Source: Dromiciops gliroides
Lineage: Eukaryota; Chordata; Mammalia; Microbiotheria; Microbiotheriidae
DNA: 64,000 bases
Reading direction: 5' to 3'
NCBI RefSeq assembly: GCF_019393635.1
Contig: NC_057862.1
Coordinates: 91,826,159 to 91,890,158 of the forward strand
The stretch's first letter is position 1; each line of letters opens with the position of its first letter. Both the position numbers and the translations under genes were made by a program. The notes under the pieces are model-generated. The model was given only the letters and a program-made list of their open reading frames with translations. It was not told where the DNA came from and ran no database searches. Shown here piece after piece: positions 21,241-32,726 of the stretch.

Positions 21241-21785
21241 TCCTCCTTCCCCCTCCCTTCCTCCCCTCCTCTCTCCCCTCCCTACCCCTTCCTCTCTTCC
21301 TCCCTTTTCCACTTACCCTTCTCTCCTCCCCTCCTCTCCATTCTCCTGCCCTCCCCTTCTCCTCTTCTTCCTCCCCTCCTTCTTTCCCCTCCCCCCTCCC
21401 TGACTCCTCCTCCCCCCTCCTCTTTCCCTTCCCACTTCTTCCTCCTCCTCCCTCCCTCCCTCTCTTCCTCCACTCTCCTGCTGTTCTTTCCTCTCTTTCC
21501 CTTCTCCTCTGCTTTCTCCTTTCCTCCTCACTCCCTCTCTGACTCCTTCTTCCTCCTAGCTTTCCTTTTCCTTTCCTCCACTCTCTCCTTCCTCCATCCT
21601 TCCCCTCTGCTCTTCCCCATCGCTCTCTCCTTGTCCTTTCCCCTTCCTGTCTCCTTCCTCCAACCTGATTCCCTCCCGTCTTCTCTTGCTCCTCCCTTCC
21701 CTCCTCCCCCTTCTCCCCTTCTCCCTATACCTTTTCCTCTATCCCTTTACACTTCTGGTCTCCGTTCTTCTTCCCCTTCCCCTCT
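21230..21785. repeat. Homopyrimidine/homopurine tract
   Basis: About 550 bp that is well over 90% C and T on the plus strand, with only scattered purines. It is not a simple microsatellite: C and T are mixed irregularly in CCTCC, CTTCC and CCCT runs. It lies about 60-610 bp upstream of the DENND10 start codon, with GA on the DENND10 coding strand. The resulting 258-codon Ser/Pro/Leu-rich open frame is not regarded as a gene. Confidence 0.9.
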
Positions 21786-22302
21786 GTTAAATTATATATC
21801 TGAAATAAAGAAAACACGGCACAAAAACTTCAAGCGTACTGATTTAGTGACAGGCACTCAATTGCCAAATAAATCAATGCCCAAAAACCCCTCAGTGATT
21901 AATGACCCCAAAGAATTTACAGGCTTAAATGAGAAACATCGGAAATGAAGCTGATTGGTTGGGGGACTTGGGGGGGTTTCTTATGGAGGTCAAGAACAAA
22001 GGAACTTCCACAGGCATGGGGAGCTTTGACAGGTGAGTAACACTCAGGGTGCGGAGATTTTCCAGCCACTGGTGACCGTACGTTAGTGCCTATGACCTAT
22101 AAGCTACAGCTTTGCTTTTAGTAGAAATGAGGAACTCAGCCTGTTAGCTGAGCTCTGCAAGAGCTGGGTAAAAAGAGAAGTTAGCTAACAGTCAGGCTTA
22201 AGCTAGAGCCACCATCCTATCAGCCTGCATAGAATCTCACACACTTCCTGACCTACTACTAATCATCTATGTAATTAAAGAATGTGATTAAAATAATTGA
22301 AA

Positions 22303-22447
22303 GGGAGCAGCTAGGTGGCACAATGGATAAGCACTGGCCCCTAGATTGAGGAGGACCTGAGTTCAAATCCAACCTCAGACACTTGACATTTACTAGCTGT
22401 GTGACCCTGGGCAAGTCACTTAACCCTCATTGCCCCCCCCCAAAAAA
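22303..22447 (+). repeat. SINE (WSINE1-like)
   Basis: Sense copy with a C-expanded tail junction (TTGCCCCCCCCC). Confidence 0.9.
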
Positions 22448-22599
22448 TTTGAAAAACATTTCACAATTTCCCCTTTGATTCTCCTTTGAATCACCTTACC
22501 TGAAGACCTAAACTATATTGCAGAAAGCATGAGCACAAAAGAAGAAAAAAGGTTAGAAACCATATAAAATCAGCATATTCTTGTTACTAGGGTGCATCG

Positions 22600-22765
22600 T
22601 TTCTTTTTTGTTTTTGTTTTTTTTTTTTGGTGAGGCAATTGGGGTTAAGTGATTTGCCCAGGGTCACATAGCTAGTAAGTGTTAAGTGTCTGAGGGCGAT
22701 TTGAACTCAGGTTCCTCCTGACTCCAGGGCTGGTGCTCTATCCCATGCACCACCTAGCTGCCCCC
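22600..22765 (-). repeat. SINE (WSINE1-like)
   Basis: Antisense copy beginning with a long T-rich tail. Confidence 0.9.
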
Positions 22766-23052
22766 TTGTTGGAAATTCTTAATGTAAAAGTCCAAAAGTC
22801 CAGTCTGTACTTCAGCCCCCATGCTGTGGAGTTCTATTCAGTTGGCTTTGGAAATCTTGAATATAAGAAGCAATAAATATACATTTCTGGAACAAGCCAG
22901 GTTCTCAGAATGGCTCTGAAGGGGCTTCTTCCTTCCAGATCTTCTTCTCAGATTCCTAGAGCATGTAAGAAAGACCCTAAGAAAAATTCAATATCATTTA
23001 ATATAATGTCCTAGCTCAGGCCTTATGTTCTGATTTCATTAATAGGACAGTT

Positions 23053-23203
23053 AGGGGGGGCAGCTAGGTGGCACCGTGAATAGAGCACCAGCCCTGGAGT
23101 CAGGAGGACCTGAGTTCAAATCCGCCCTCAGACACTTAACACTTACTAGCTATGTGACCCCTGGGCAAGTCACTAACCCCAATTGCCTCACTAAAAAAAA
23201 AAG
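23053..23203 (+). repeat. SINE (WSINE1-like)
   Basis: Sense copy of the CAATTGCCTCAC-tail subfamily; small indels. Confidence 0.9.
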
Positions 23204-23289
23204 GTAGACAGTTAAGAACATCAAAGTAAGAACACATAATTCACCTGAAATGTCAGCAGTAATTTAAATTGTTAAATTATGAGGGCTTG

Positions 23290-23434
23290 GGGCAGCTAGG
23301 TGGCACAGTGGATAAAGTGCTAGTCCTGGAGTCAGGAGTACCTGAGTTCAATCGCCCTCAGACACTTGACACTTACTAGCTGGCTGACCCTGGGCAAGTC
23401 ACTTAACCCCATGCCCTGCAAAAAAAAAAAAAAA
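23290..23434 (+). repeat. SINE (WSINE1-like)
   Basis: Sense copy of the CCCTGC-tail subfamily. Flanks aattatgagggcttg and aatgagggccttg resemble a duplicated target. Confidence 0.88.
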
Positions 23435-25351
23435 TGAGGGCCTTGAACTGGAAAAATGAATCTTTCTCTTAAATAATCAGATAGATGCCTAAGTAAGAAA
23501 ATACTTTGACCCTCTCACAATTATCAATGCAATTTTACATATAAAATTCTTAATTTAATTTTGAAAACTATGCATCACATTCCCACCAATTTCCCCCACT
23601 AATGAGGATATTACATTAATACAATGAAACAATGTTATAATATCAATCTCTCATAAACTACCCCATTCAAACGGTAAGATTTCATGGTGTCTATTATTTG
23701 TAATCTCAAAGGGACAATTTAAAATGATTCCTTACTTTAGTAGTACTATATTAGCATATATTATTCAGTCAAAGAATAATATAACCTATAGGGCTTATCT
23801 CTTATGTTTATTATAATGAAAAAAAAGTCATCATTGTACATTTGCCTTACCAATAGAATTTGCTATGTGAGGAAAAAGGGAAGGGATATGATAGTATTAA
23901 TATAGTAATATTTATTAATGTTAATTAATTATTATTTATTAATATATTCTCTTTGATGTCAGGTATGAGTCATAGGCAGCAAACTGTATGGACAAAATGT
24001 CCCAGTCAGGCTCAGAACTAAGGAGGGAAAATGACTTATAGGAAACTGAGTCAAGGGGATCCTTACCTTAGTCTTCCTAAGGTTACCCTCCCCCCACTAT
24101 TCCCCAGGGACAGATATCCAGTGTGTGAGTTCACAGATGCCACTCCCAGAGGTCAGACACACACATGCAATCAAAACAGAAATATATCAAATTAAAGTTC
24201 TACAAGATTCTGCCTTAACTTCATTAACTTCATTTTCATAGCAAAACTTCATTAATCATATGTAGTAGGATATAATTACTGTTTAATGTGACAATAATCA
24301 TTAACCAGTGTTGGTCCAAATACCTACAGTATTCATTAACAGATAAAGTTTTCTTGCATTTAATACTAGTTTGTTGGAGGCACATTCACCACCTCTACAT
24401 ATGTACTAAAGTATATTTAAATTACATAACAGGTTTTAAAACTCCCCTTTTTGATCTGCTTTGTAGATGGGATAAAGGAAAGGAAGTACATCTGACCACT
24501 TTAAGTGGACTTCAGAATACACACTTACCCAAACCAGTTATAAATTCTAGAAAAGTTTTAACCCACTGAGTAAGCTGAAGGAACAACTACAACAAGAAAT
24601 AATGGAGAGGTAAGTTGGTTGAATGTTGTATAAACTGGACAAGCAACACAAACACTACATTCTGGAGTTTTTCATGAAAGGGAATAGTTGGTTCAAAAAA
24701 ATGTAGCTTTATACATACTGATGATTACAGCTATAATACCATGATTTTCTAATGATCTTAGATGAAACCCACTTATTACATAAAGTTTGACTTATAAATT
24801 TCTCTACTTTGGCTTGAAAGAGGTCCTAGTTCTTGTGCTTGGTTAATGGTTCTGATCTCACTTTGTAATTGGAACTATCCTGTATCACCCCCAAACTCCC
24901 AGAGATGGAAAATTGCCCAGATGTCTTGTGTGCTTTCTGTTTGTTGAACCTTTTATCCTTGAAATGTTTCTTTCTCTTAGCCTTTGGATACCCTTCCCAG
25001 GTAGTACCCGCAGTAATGTTTTACCAAGTGCACACCTCTGTGGTCATCAGTGTTCCCAGGAATCCCCCTTTAGCCAATGCGGGGCGTGAAGTTAACAGGC
25101 CCTCGAGCTTGTCTTCTTGAGTTGCCATATTTTCCAGACACACTGCACCTGAAGTATGCAGGAAGGCACTGAATTTTGTCAAGGACAAAGGCCCCCCACC
25201 CCTACCCCATTTGACACCCCAGTTGTGTCCTTGGGAATCAAGAAAGGCACCCATCAGTCTGCACCAGACTAAGAAACTGTGCAGCTGGGACCCCTTGTAG
25301 ATAAGCCGACCATCCAAAATATCTTCATAGTCTAGGAATTCCCTTTTCCCT

Positions 25352-25510
25352 TTTTTTGGGGGGAGGGGGGAGGGGAGGAGTTGTCAGCAATGGGGATTAA
25401 GTGACTTGCCAGTGTCAAAAAGCTAGTAAGTGTCTGAGACTGGATTTGAATTCAGGTCCCTCCTCACTCCAGGGCCAGTGCTCTATCCACTGAGCCACCT
25501 AGCTATCCCC
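25352..25510 (-). repeat. SINE (WSINE1-like)
   Basis: Diverged antisense copy with a G-rich tail region. Confidence 0.85.
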
Positions 25511-25591
25511 CTAGTCTAGCAGAATCCCAAAGGGAAAAGAATGCTGCTTTTGCCATCCTACTTCTTATGTTCCCCTTTTCCTTTTTTTTCC

Positions 25592-25762
25592 TCTTTTTTT
25601 GTTTTGTTTTGTTTGTTTTTTTGTATTTTTGGTGAGGCAATTGGGGTCAAGTGACTTGCCCAGGGTCACACAGCTAGGTGTCTGAAGTCAGATTTGAACC
25701 TAGGTCCTCCTGACTCCAGGGCCAGTGCTCTGTCCACTGCTCCACCCTGGCTGCCCCCCCCC
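25592..25762 (-). repeat. SINE (WSINE1-like)
   Basis: Antisense copy with a (TTTTG)n tail and a small deletion before gtgtctgaagtcag. Confidence 0.88.
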
Positions 25763-26198
25763 CTTTCCTTTTTTTCTTTCTCTTTCCCTGAAGGAGGGGA
25801 TTAGTCCTTTCCCTACCCCTACTGCTTTTTTATTCCTTCCATGCTACTCCCCTTTGGGAAGGGGTTAGCATCCCCTCCTCCTTCTTTGTTGCAATTTCAT
25901 AAATATGCAAGTTCTGTTTGGATTCTGAGCTCCTTTTACCTGTATAGGAGTTCCACATCCATGTTCATTTCTCTTGGAATAAATCCAAGACATGTCCCAT
26001 GGATTTGTAATATTTTTTGTTGGTTAACATTCCATAAAATGTAGCACGTCGGTTCACAGCTATACTGTCAGCAAGGCTAATAAGATCTCGTAACTTAGCT
26101 CAAGTAGAAATCCAAGGAACTAATAGACAAAGATCTTTCAGGAGGACTTTTGCTATGCTTTTCTCTCAACAGTAAGTTGTTTTAAATTATTGCTATTT

Positions 26199-26356
26199 GG
26201 GGGGCAGCTAGATGGCACAGTGGATAAGGCACCGGCCCTGGATTCAGGAGTACCTGAGTTCAAATCCGACCTCCGACACTTAACCCTTACTAGCTGAGTG
26301 ACCCTGGGCAAGTCCACTTAACCCAAATTGTCCCACAAAAAAACCAAAAACCACAT
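26199..26356 (+). repeat. SINE (WSINE1-like)
   Basis: Sense copy flanked by ATTGCTATTT-type direct repeats. Confidence 0.88.
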
Positions 26357-26726
26357 AAATATTGCTATTTTTCTTAACTTAAAACAAAAAAAATAATTAA
26401 ATATGAAAAGTTTTCAAACGTGTTTGTCATATTCTATAACAGATACCATTTATGATCTATCAGCATTGAGATCAAAATTGGAAATAACACGCCTTAGCAG
26501 CTTTTTAAAAAAATCGTATAATACAAGAGAAAAACAGTTCAATAGAATGCATTTTAAAATTATGTAAGGGGAAATCATCCATCCTCTCTCTTTTGGTATT
26601 TTACTTAATCACATCCAATGGCATCTAAAACTCAGTAAAGAGTTATTCAATGTGGAGTAATTATAGTCAATTTAAAAGTTAACATTAGTTCATTTACATG
26701 AGAGTTTACCAGTGAGAAAATAATGA

Positions 26727-27225
26727 TTAATAATGGATTCTTGGGAAGACCCAGAGATCAGTTTCTCAATCCCTTTCTTCCCTGCTTCCCCCAACTCCAG
26801 AAAGTTCAGATCTCACCCTATTCTTTTGTCTAGCTCAGTATAGGACTGATGGGATCAAACCACACCTAGACTTTGCCTTGAGCAGCTTCAGTGAAGGTCT
26901 TTTGGTACTCTTCTCTGATACCATCTGTGGAATTCATTTTAATGTAGACCAGCTCCAAATATGTCAGTCAAGAATCAAATGATGCTAAACCAATCAGCTT
27001 TGATCAATGTATAATGACCTGCCTCTATGGAAGGAGGATGAAACCCTGGGAAAAGGCCAGGAGCCCTCTTGGCTCTTGGCTGTCTGCTTTGTAGGTTTCT
27101 GAACTCTCTCTGGGTCTCCTTGAGAAGCTTTTCCTCCTGCTCATGCTGACTGCCATTCTCAAGCTCCTCTCTGGCTTTCTCTACCATGTCTGAGAACATG
27201 ACAAGTTAGGGAGACTCATAGTCAA
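26727..27225 (-). repeat. LTR-like dispersed repeat, copy 1
   Basis: Aligns in reverse with 44459-44945 over its length; shared words include gagctagacaaaag, gcaaagtc and attaaaatgaa. The shared right end in the sense strand is TTATTTTCTCA. The open frame of 74 codons inside is not thought to be a gene. Retroviral class unknown. Confidence 0.6.
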
Positions 27226-27244
27226 TCCTTTACTTGTATATACT

Positions 27245-27392
27245 TTTTTTTTTTTTTTTGCTGGGCAATTGGGATTAAGTGACTTGCCCAGGGTCACACA
27301 GCTAGTACGTGTTAAGTGTCTGAGGCTGGATTGAACTCAGGTCCTCCGAATCCAGGGCCAGTGCTCTATCTACTGTGCCACCTAGCTGCCCC
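27245..27392 (-). repeat. SINE (WSINE1-like)
   Basis: Antisense copy with an 18-T tail. Confidence 0.9.
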
Positions 27393-27464
27393 ACTTGATA
27401 TAATATTAATAAAATTAAAATATGCTCACCTAAAACTGATATCTATAGCAATAGTAGTTATTTT

Positions 27465-27617
27465 TTAATTTTTTTTTTTTTTAGTGAGCAATGGGGGTTA
27501 AGTGACTTGCCCAGGGTCACACAGCAGTAAGTGTTAAGTGTCCTGAGGCCGGATTTGAACTCAGGTACTCCTGACTCCAGGGCGGTGCTCTATCCACTGC
27601 GCCACCCTAGCTGCCCC
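27465..27617 (-). repeat. SINE (WSINE1-like)
   Basis: Antisense copy flanked by AATAGTAGTTATTTTT on both sides. Confidence 0.92.
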
Positions 27618-27721
27618 ACAATAGTAGTTATTTTTAAAAACACATACTACATGCCAAGCTTTTTTTCTAGTTCTTTTAAAGATTAAAGAATTTCAGAGGC
27701 TTGCTTTCTTGTTTGGGTTTG

Positions 27722-27881
27722 GTTTTTTTTGTTTTTGTTTTTGTTTTTGTGGGGCAATGAGGCTTAAGTGACTTGACCAGGGTCACACAGCTAGTAAATG
27801 CCAAGTGTATGAGGTGGATTTGAACTCAGGTCCTCCTGAATCCAAGGCCAGTAATTTATCGCTGCACCACCTAGCTTCCCC
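27722..27881 (-). repeat. SINE (WSINE1-like)
   Basis: Antisense copy; AGAGGCTTGCTTTCT occurs at 27695-27709 and again just after the copy. Confidence 0.9.
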
Positions 27882-28392
27882 AGAGGCTTGCTTTCTATAG
27901 TACTTTAGAATGCTTAGTTTTTAATTTCTCAGTTATTACTTGAACCACTTGCTAATTTACATTGAGAGAAGTTAGATTGAAGTCCTTCCCTTTAGGAAGC
28001 TGGTTTAGAGGAAATATAACCCATTGGATACTTATAGGTTTTTTAAAAAATTATCTTGCTATCTTTTAGCAGTCCAATTCATAAGATACTAAACTTACTT
28101 TAGTCACATGACGTGATTAGTCCATTTAAAAGTAACTTTACCAAGCACAGTTACAAATTTAGATCATTACCTCTGTTTGGGAGTTATCCTCTGTGAGTTT
28201 TCCTCCTATTAACTAATAAGGATTTAAGGGCAAAAGGCACTTCATTATTTGATTTTTTTTCAAGAATTATCACATTCACTTAACTCAATAGGGAAGTAAC
28301 CTCTATAAGATCATTTTGCAATATTTTAGAAACATTTTCACATAATAGTATGTTTTTTAAAACACTATTCTACCAACTAAAAGAGAATTCAT

Positions 28393-28536
28393 GGGGCAGC
28401 TAGGTGGTGCAGTGGAGGAAAGCACTGGCCCCTGGAATCAGGAGGACCTGAGTTCAAATCCAGCCTCAGACACTTGAATGTACTAAGCTGTGTGACCCTG
28501 GGCAAGTCACTTCACTGACCCACAAAAAAAAAAGAG
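28393..28536 (+). repeat. SINE (WSINE1-like)
   Basis: Sense copy inserted into the left member of a short direct repeat whose other member starts at 29000. Confidence 0.88.
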
Positions 28537-28568
28537 AGAGAGATAGAGAAATCAAGTTTCTAATTGTA

Positions 28569-28999
28569 TGTCACAGGAGAAATTGGGGCGGGGGTATCCT
28601 CAGGTATTCCTCCTTTAAAGAATTACACCCTCTCGAACACAAAATCCAATTAGAATAAAATATTTGTTTAGGCACTAGAGTAAACTGATGGAGAGAGAAA
28701 TTTAAGACTTCTCTCAAGGGAGATGTTCAGAAAGACATTCCTCTGAGATACCTATCCTCCTCAAAACAGGAGAAATGCAAAACTTTTATAAAGGGTAGAT
28801 GGGATGATCACCTGAGCCCTTATTGGGGGTGGGTTGCGAGCAAGTTGGGTAGAAGTGGTTGTTCTGATTTCTGGAGTTATCTCTGTCCACTGGCACTGAC
28901 CAGGCAGCAGCCATGCCTAATGGGCTTATCTCCCTTACTTCTCAAGGTGTGTCTGTCCTTTAGTTTTAGCTGGCCAGTTTATGTCCAAACCCCATAACA
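28569..28999 (-). repeat. Probable solo LTR (family Y)
   Basis: On the minus strand it starts TGTTATGGGG and ends CTCCTGTGACA, with a TATA-like CTTTATAAAAG near 28790. About 45 bp of similar sequence (tattctac-aa-taaaagagaattca) flanks both ends, which is longer than a normal LTR target duplication. Confidence 0.6.
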
Positions 29000-29100
29000 T
29001 ATTCTACTAATTAAAAGAGAATTCACATTTCTGATCATATGTCTCATATTCTTCCATATTCTAAAGAATATCTATTCAGTTATATAAAATCTTAACTTAC
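28946..29100 (+). repeat. Segment B, duplicated at 48398-48551
   Basis: 155 bp comprising the end of LTR Y and its right flank, about 97% identical to 48398-48551 in the same orientation. Confidence 0.85.
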
Positions 29101-29283
29101 TTTGACATTAATTTACTCTAAATCCAATAATAATAGTCAACATTTCTACATTGTTCATTTATGCTAAGCACTTCAGAATTATTTAATTCCTCCAACAAAC
29201 CTGGGAGATGGGGATTTTATTTATAATCCTCTTTACATTGAAAAAGATTGAATAAATTCTCTGATATAATACAATGTAGTTTC

Positions 29284-29439
29284 GGGGTTTTGTTTGTTTT
29301 TTTTTGTGAGGCAATGGGGTTAAGTGACTTGCCCAGGGTCACACCCATAGTAAGTGTCAAGGGTCTGAGGTCGCATTTGAACTCAGGTCTTCCTGAATCC
29401 CAGGCCAGTGCTCTATCCACTGCACCACCAAGCTGCCCC
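29284..29439 (-). repeat. SINE (WSINE1-like)
   Basis: Antisense copy flanked by TACAATGTAGTTTC at 29270-29283 and 29440-29453. Confidence 0.92.
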
Positions 29440-29712
29440 TACAATGTAGTTTCAAAACAAAAATTTTCAACCAATCAATTTTTGATTTATAATTGCTAGT
29501 GGCCAATAACTAAACCTCATTTTCCACAAAAGTCCATTGTTTATAGTTGGCTCATATGAAAAAAAAAATTCATGATGTAGTCAACCCCCCAAACCCCAGT
29601 AACTGCTTCTTTATTTCTTTGAATCACCCAAAGGCTAAATTAATTCTTTTATTTTTCTAACTAAACTGTACCAGTGTACCTTAAGAATTTCTCAAAAAAT
29701 TTCTCAAATCCT

Positions 29713-29743
<31 letters not shown>

Positions 29744-29942
29744 AAGTATGATCAAAACCATTCCTCAAATCTTCTTTTTCAAAACCTTGAACCCCTTTTC
29801 TTTCAAGCCGGGCATTCATGCTGTCTCAATGCAGACTCCAACTTTTTCTTAACTCTACCCATTCTTTTCTCATCTGTACTTGCTTAAACTGTCATCTTTT
29901 CTTTAATTTTATAAAAAACTCTTTAAAAACTGGACCTTTCTT

Positions 29943-30100
29943 GGGGGCGGCTAGGTGGCACAATGGATAAAAGCACTGGCACTGGATTTCAGGAGTACTG
30001 AGTTCAAATCCGGCCTCAGACACTTGACAATTACTAGCTGTGTGACCCTGGGCAAGTCACCTTAACCCCCATTGCCCCGCCAGAAAAAAAAAAAAAAAAA
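29943..30100 (+). repeat. SINE (WSINE1-like)
   Basis: Sense copy flanked by AAAAACTGGACCTTTCTT on both sides. CCCCGC-tail subfamily. Confidence 0.92.
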
Positions 30101-30466
30101 CAAAAAACTGGACCTTTCTTGTTACTTTAGCCAATATATTTCTTTTACCTTTTTTCTACCTTGCTTAATTCTTCTAGTCTATTTTCACAATCATATCCAA
30201 GATTGCCTATAGATTTAATCTTTGTCCCTTTACACTTTAGCCACAGGTTTTTATTACACAAAACCAATTTATTGTAATAGTCACCCTTTTTTTGGTTCCT
30301 TAGGGCTTATAAATGCACAGTTCATTCCCAATTTCTTTAAGGTCTATGGTTTTGGGAAATTGTTTTTTTAAGTGACAGTCAGGTAAATCCAAATACAACT
30401 TACTGAGCATGACTGAAAAGTTTAAGGTCTCTGCTAGTCTCATTGATGATCTTGGAGAAGTCATCC

Positions 30467-30467
<1 letters not shown>

Positions 30468-30520
<53 letters not shown>
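30468..30520. repeat. (CT)n microsatellite
   Basis: About 26 CT units directly joined to the T tail of an antisense SINE. Confidence 0.95.
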
Positions 30521-30526
<6 letters not shown>

Positions 30527-30663
30527 GCGGGGCAATGAGGGTTAAGTGGACTTGCCCAGGGTCACACAGCTAGTAAGTGTCAAGTGTCTGAGGCTGGATT
30601 TGAACTCAGGTCCTCCTGAATCCATGGCTGGTGCTTTATCCACTGCGCCAACCTAGCTGCCCC
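30521..30663 (-). repeat. SINE (WSINE1-like)
   Basis: Antisense copy of the CCCCGC-tail subfamily following the CT microsatellite. Confidence 0.9.
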
Positions 30664-30669
30664 ATAAAT

Positions 30670-30822
30670 ACTTTTTTTTTTTTTTTGTGGGGCAATGAGG
30701 GTCAAGAGACTTGTCCAAGGTTACACAGCTAATCACTGTCAAGTGTTTGAGGTCGGATTTGAACTCAGGTCCTCCTGAATCAGGGCTGTGTGCTTTATCC
30801 ACTGAACCACCTATCTTCTCCT
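30670..30822 (-). repeat. SINE (WSINE1-like)
   Basis: Antisense copy head to tail with the previous one, more diverged. Confidence 0.88.
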
Positions 30823-31288
30823 TCTCAAAGATAGCCTCTTTCATGTTGGAAGAGTATTTATCTACCTGTTCAGGCCAAGGCCGTCACAGGAATGGCACAG
30901 ATATGGTATCTTAAAGGTTCTCTGCTATTCTTCTCACAATAAGAAATTCTTCTTCTTTTTTTTAAACTACTTACTCATTATTTCATTAGGAGATTTAGAG
31001 GTCAGTACCAGTTTCCCTCTATTAAATTTAAAATTTATCACAGTCTTGGGGCTGGGGTCTCACTTTTGCCTAAGATTATTCTGTTTACTAGTTGTAATAA
31101 TGAATTTGCAACACTAATGTATTTGTAATCAGTACTGTATTTTATCAACAAAAAGGTATATAGTTTAGTGACCATATCAAACTTTCTTTAATCTAATTTG
31201 CCAATTGTGTTCACCCATTTAAAGTACACTTTGCATGTGTTTTTTTTTTAAGACAGACACACTTTAGTAGTCTTCCTCCCTGTTCTTT

Positions 31289-31435
31289 TTTTGGGGGTGG
31301 TGGTGGTTAATGAGGGTTAAGTGACTTGCCCAGGGTCACACAGCTAGTAAGTGTCAAGTGTCTGAGGTTGAATTTGAAACTCAGGTCCTCTTGAATCCAA
31401 GGCAGTGCTTTATCCACTGTGCCACCTAGCTGCCC
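31289..31435 (-). repeat. SINE (WSINE1-like)
   Basis: Antisense copy flanked by CTCCCTGTTCTTTTT on both sides. Confidence 0.9.
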
Positions 31436-31559
31436 CCTCCCTGTTCTTTTTTAAGGAAGGCCCTGCTACAAAACAGAATTTATAAAATTCTGCTTTTCTA
31501 GACTTTTTAATAAGCACATAGAAAGATTTTAAAAGAATTACCTATTTTACTTCTTAAAA

Positions 31560-32270
31560 AGCTTTTCTTCCCCAGGGGATAATTCTCTAATAAAAAAGCC
31601 CAGGATGCAGTAAGTGACCTTGGCCTTTCTAATTAAGGTGTTTCCCAGGGCTCAGTTGGTCTGAGGCCACACCCATTCAGTGACTAAGGGCTAGGTAATA
31701 GATGAGACAAAATTAACTGTCACAAACAATAGCTATTTACAGTCATTCTAAAAACATCAAAACTGAACAAATGAGCCACTGAGCTTGGGTTGCGGCTGTT
31801 ATTGGCCTTTCCAATGAAAGCCAGAGTGATTTAAGTTTAAAGTCCTGTCAAGTAGCTCCACTTAAAATATCCATGGGCTTTTAAAAAGCCTGTCTTTTCA
31901 GAGCTATATTTCAAGAAATCAAAAATGAAAAACTGCTCAGGACAAAAAGTAAATTGCCCCAGGCTTTTTGTGGGGAAAAAAAAAGATGATGAAGAAAGAA
32001 AACGAAAAGAAAAATAGCGGCATTCCCCAGTTTCAGCTTGAATGGGCAGGTTGGCACCCTAGGAGGCAGTTACTACTATTCTCAGATAACATGGTAAAGA
32101 CAGTAATACAAAATATTCTCCTAAAAACATAGTTCACTATCCTGCCCAAAATACACACAGAATGCATGAGGAGGCTTAGACCATAATTATAGTAAGGCAT
32201 GTGTAAGAAATAAGTGTGACAAGAATTAACTCACACCACCTGCTCTGGAAGTCCTTCTTTCTGTGTAGAC
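31560..32270. other. Repeat-free block in intergenic DNA
   Basis: About 700 bp with no SINE, LINE or LTR signature and more balanced composition than its surroundings. No open frame of note. Possible conserved non-coding DNA, not testable here. Confidence 0.35.
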
Positions 32271-32283
32271 TTCATGCAGAACC

Positions 32284-32430
32284 TTGTTGTTGTTGATCCT
32301 TCCTTCTCAAAATAGAGACCAATGACATCACAAGGGCGATGTCATTGACTTGTACATGATTGGCTATGAGTGAGGCAGAGCTGCACAAAGTCCTTTCCTC
32401 TTTTAAAGCTCCTTGGTCTGGTTTGGGTTT
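32284..32430 (-). repeat. Second SINE family with (AAC)n tail
   Basis: Reverse of a unit containing gcagctctgcctcac, gatgtcattggtc and a caacaacaa tail. The same family occurs at 37360 on the plus strand. Confidence 0.6.
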
Positions 32431-32439
32431 TGTCTTTAT

Positions 32440-32512
32440 TTTATCTCCAGGGTTTATATGAGTGCTCTGGTACCTTTTAGGCACTAAGTAAATGTTTGCT
32501 GACTAGACTGTC
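32440..32512 (+). mobile_element. L2-type 3' end scrap
   Basis: ggcactaagtaaatgtttgc and tgactaga. Confidence 0.45.
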
Positions 32513-32514
32513 TC

Positions 32515-32726
32515 TTCCTACTCTACTTCCTTCCCCCTCAACCCTTTTACTACCCTCCTGGGGTTCCTCCTCCTCACTCCTCCCTCCTCCTCCTCCTCCT
32601 CCTCCTCCTCCTCCTCCTCCTTCCTCCTCCTCCTCCTCCTCTCCTCTCCCCTCCTCCCTTCCTCCCTTCCTCCCTTCCTCCCTTCCTCCCTTCCTCCTCC
32701 TCCTCCTCCCTCCCTCCTCCTCTTAT
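32515..32726. repeat. (TCC)n / (CTTCC)n pyrimidine microsatellite
   Basis: About 210 bp of nearly pure pyrimidine: 14 or so TCC units, then CTTCC units, then TCC again. The open frames on both strands here are low-complexity artefacts. Confidence 0.95.

Larger units (their letters stand above)
24780..26029 (+). repeat. Possible LTR with two nested SINEs (U3 start unresolved)
   Basis: The right end (25890-26029) looks like LTR R-U5: cataaatatgcaagttctgt, ctgagctccttttacctgta, an AATAAA signal near 25978 and a terminal ...TTAACA. The left boundary is not clear. SINEs at 25352-25510 and 25592-25762 interrupt it. Confidence 0.45.

Noticed and set aside
21172..21948. 258-codon plus-strand open frame starting opposite the DENND10 ATG
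   Set aside because: It is the translation of the homopyrimidine tract (Ser/Pro/Leu/Phe only), with no domain, and overlaps the DENND10 promoter on the other strand.
24869..25317. Overlapping frames of 83 and 98 codons near 25 kb
   Set aside because: Opposite-strand frames with no recognisable domain, inside a possible LTR.
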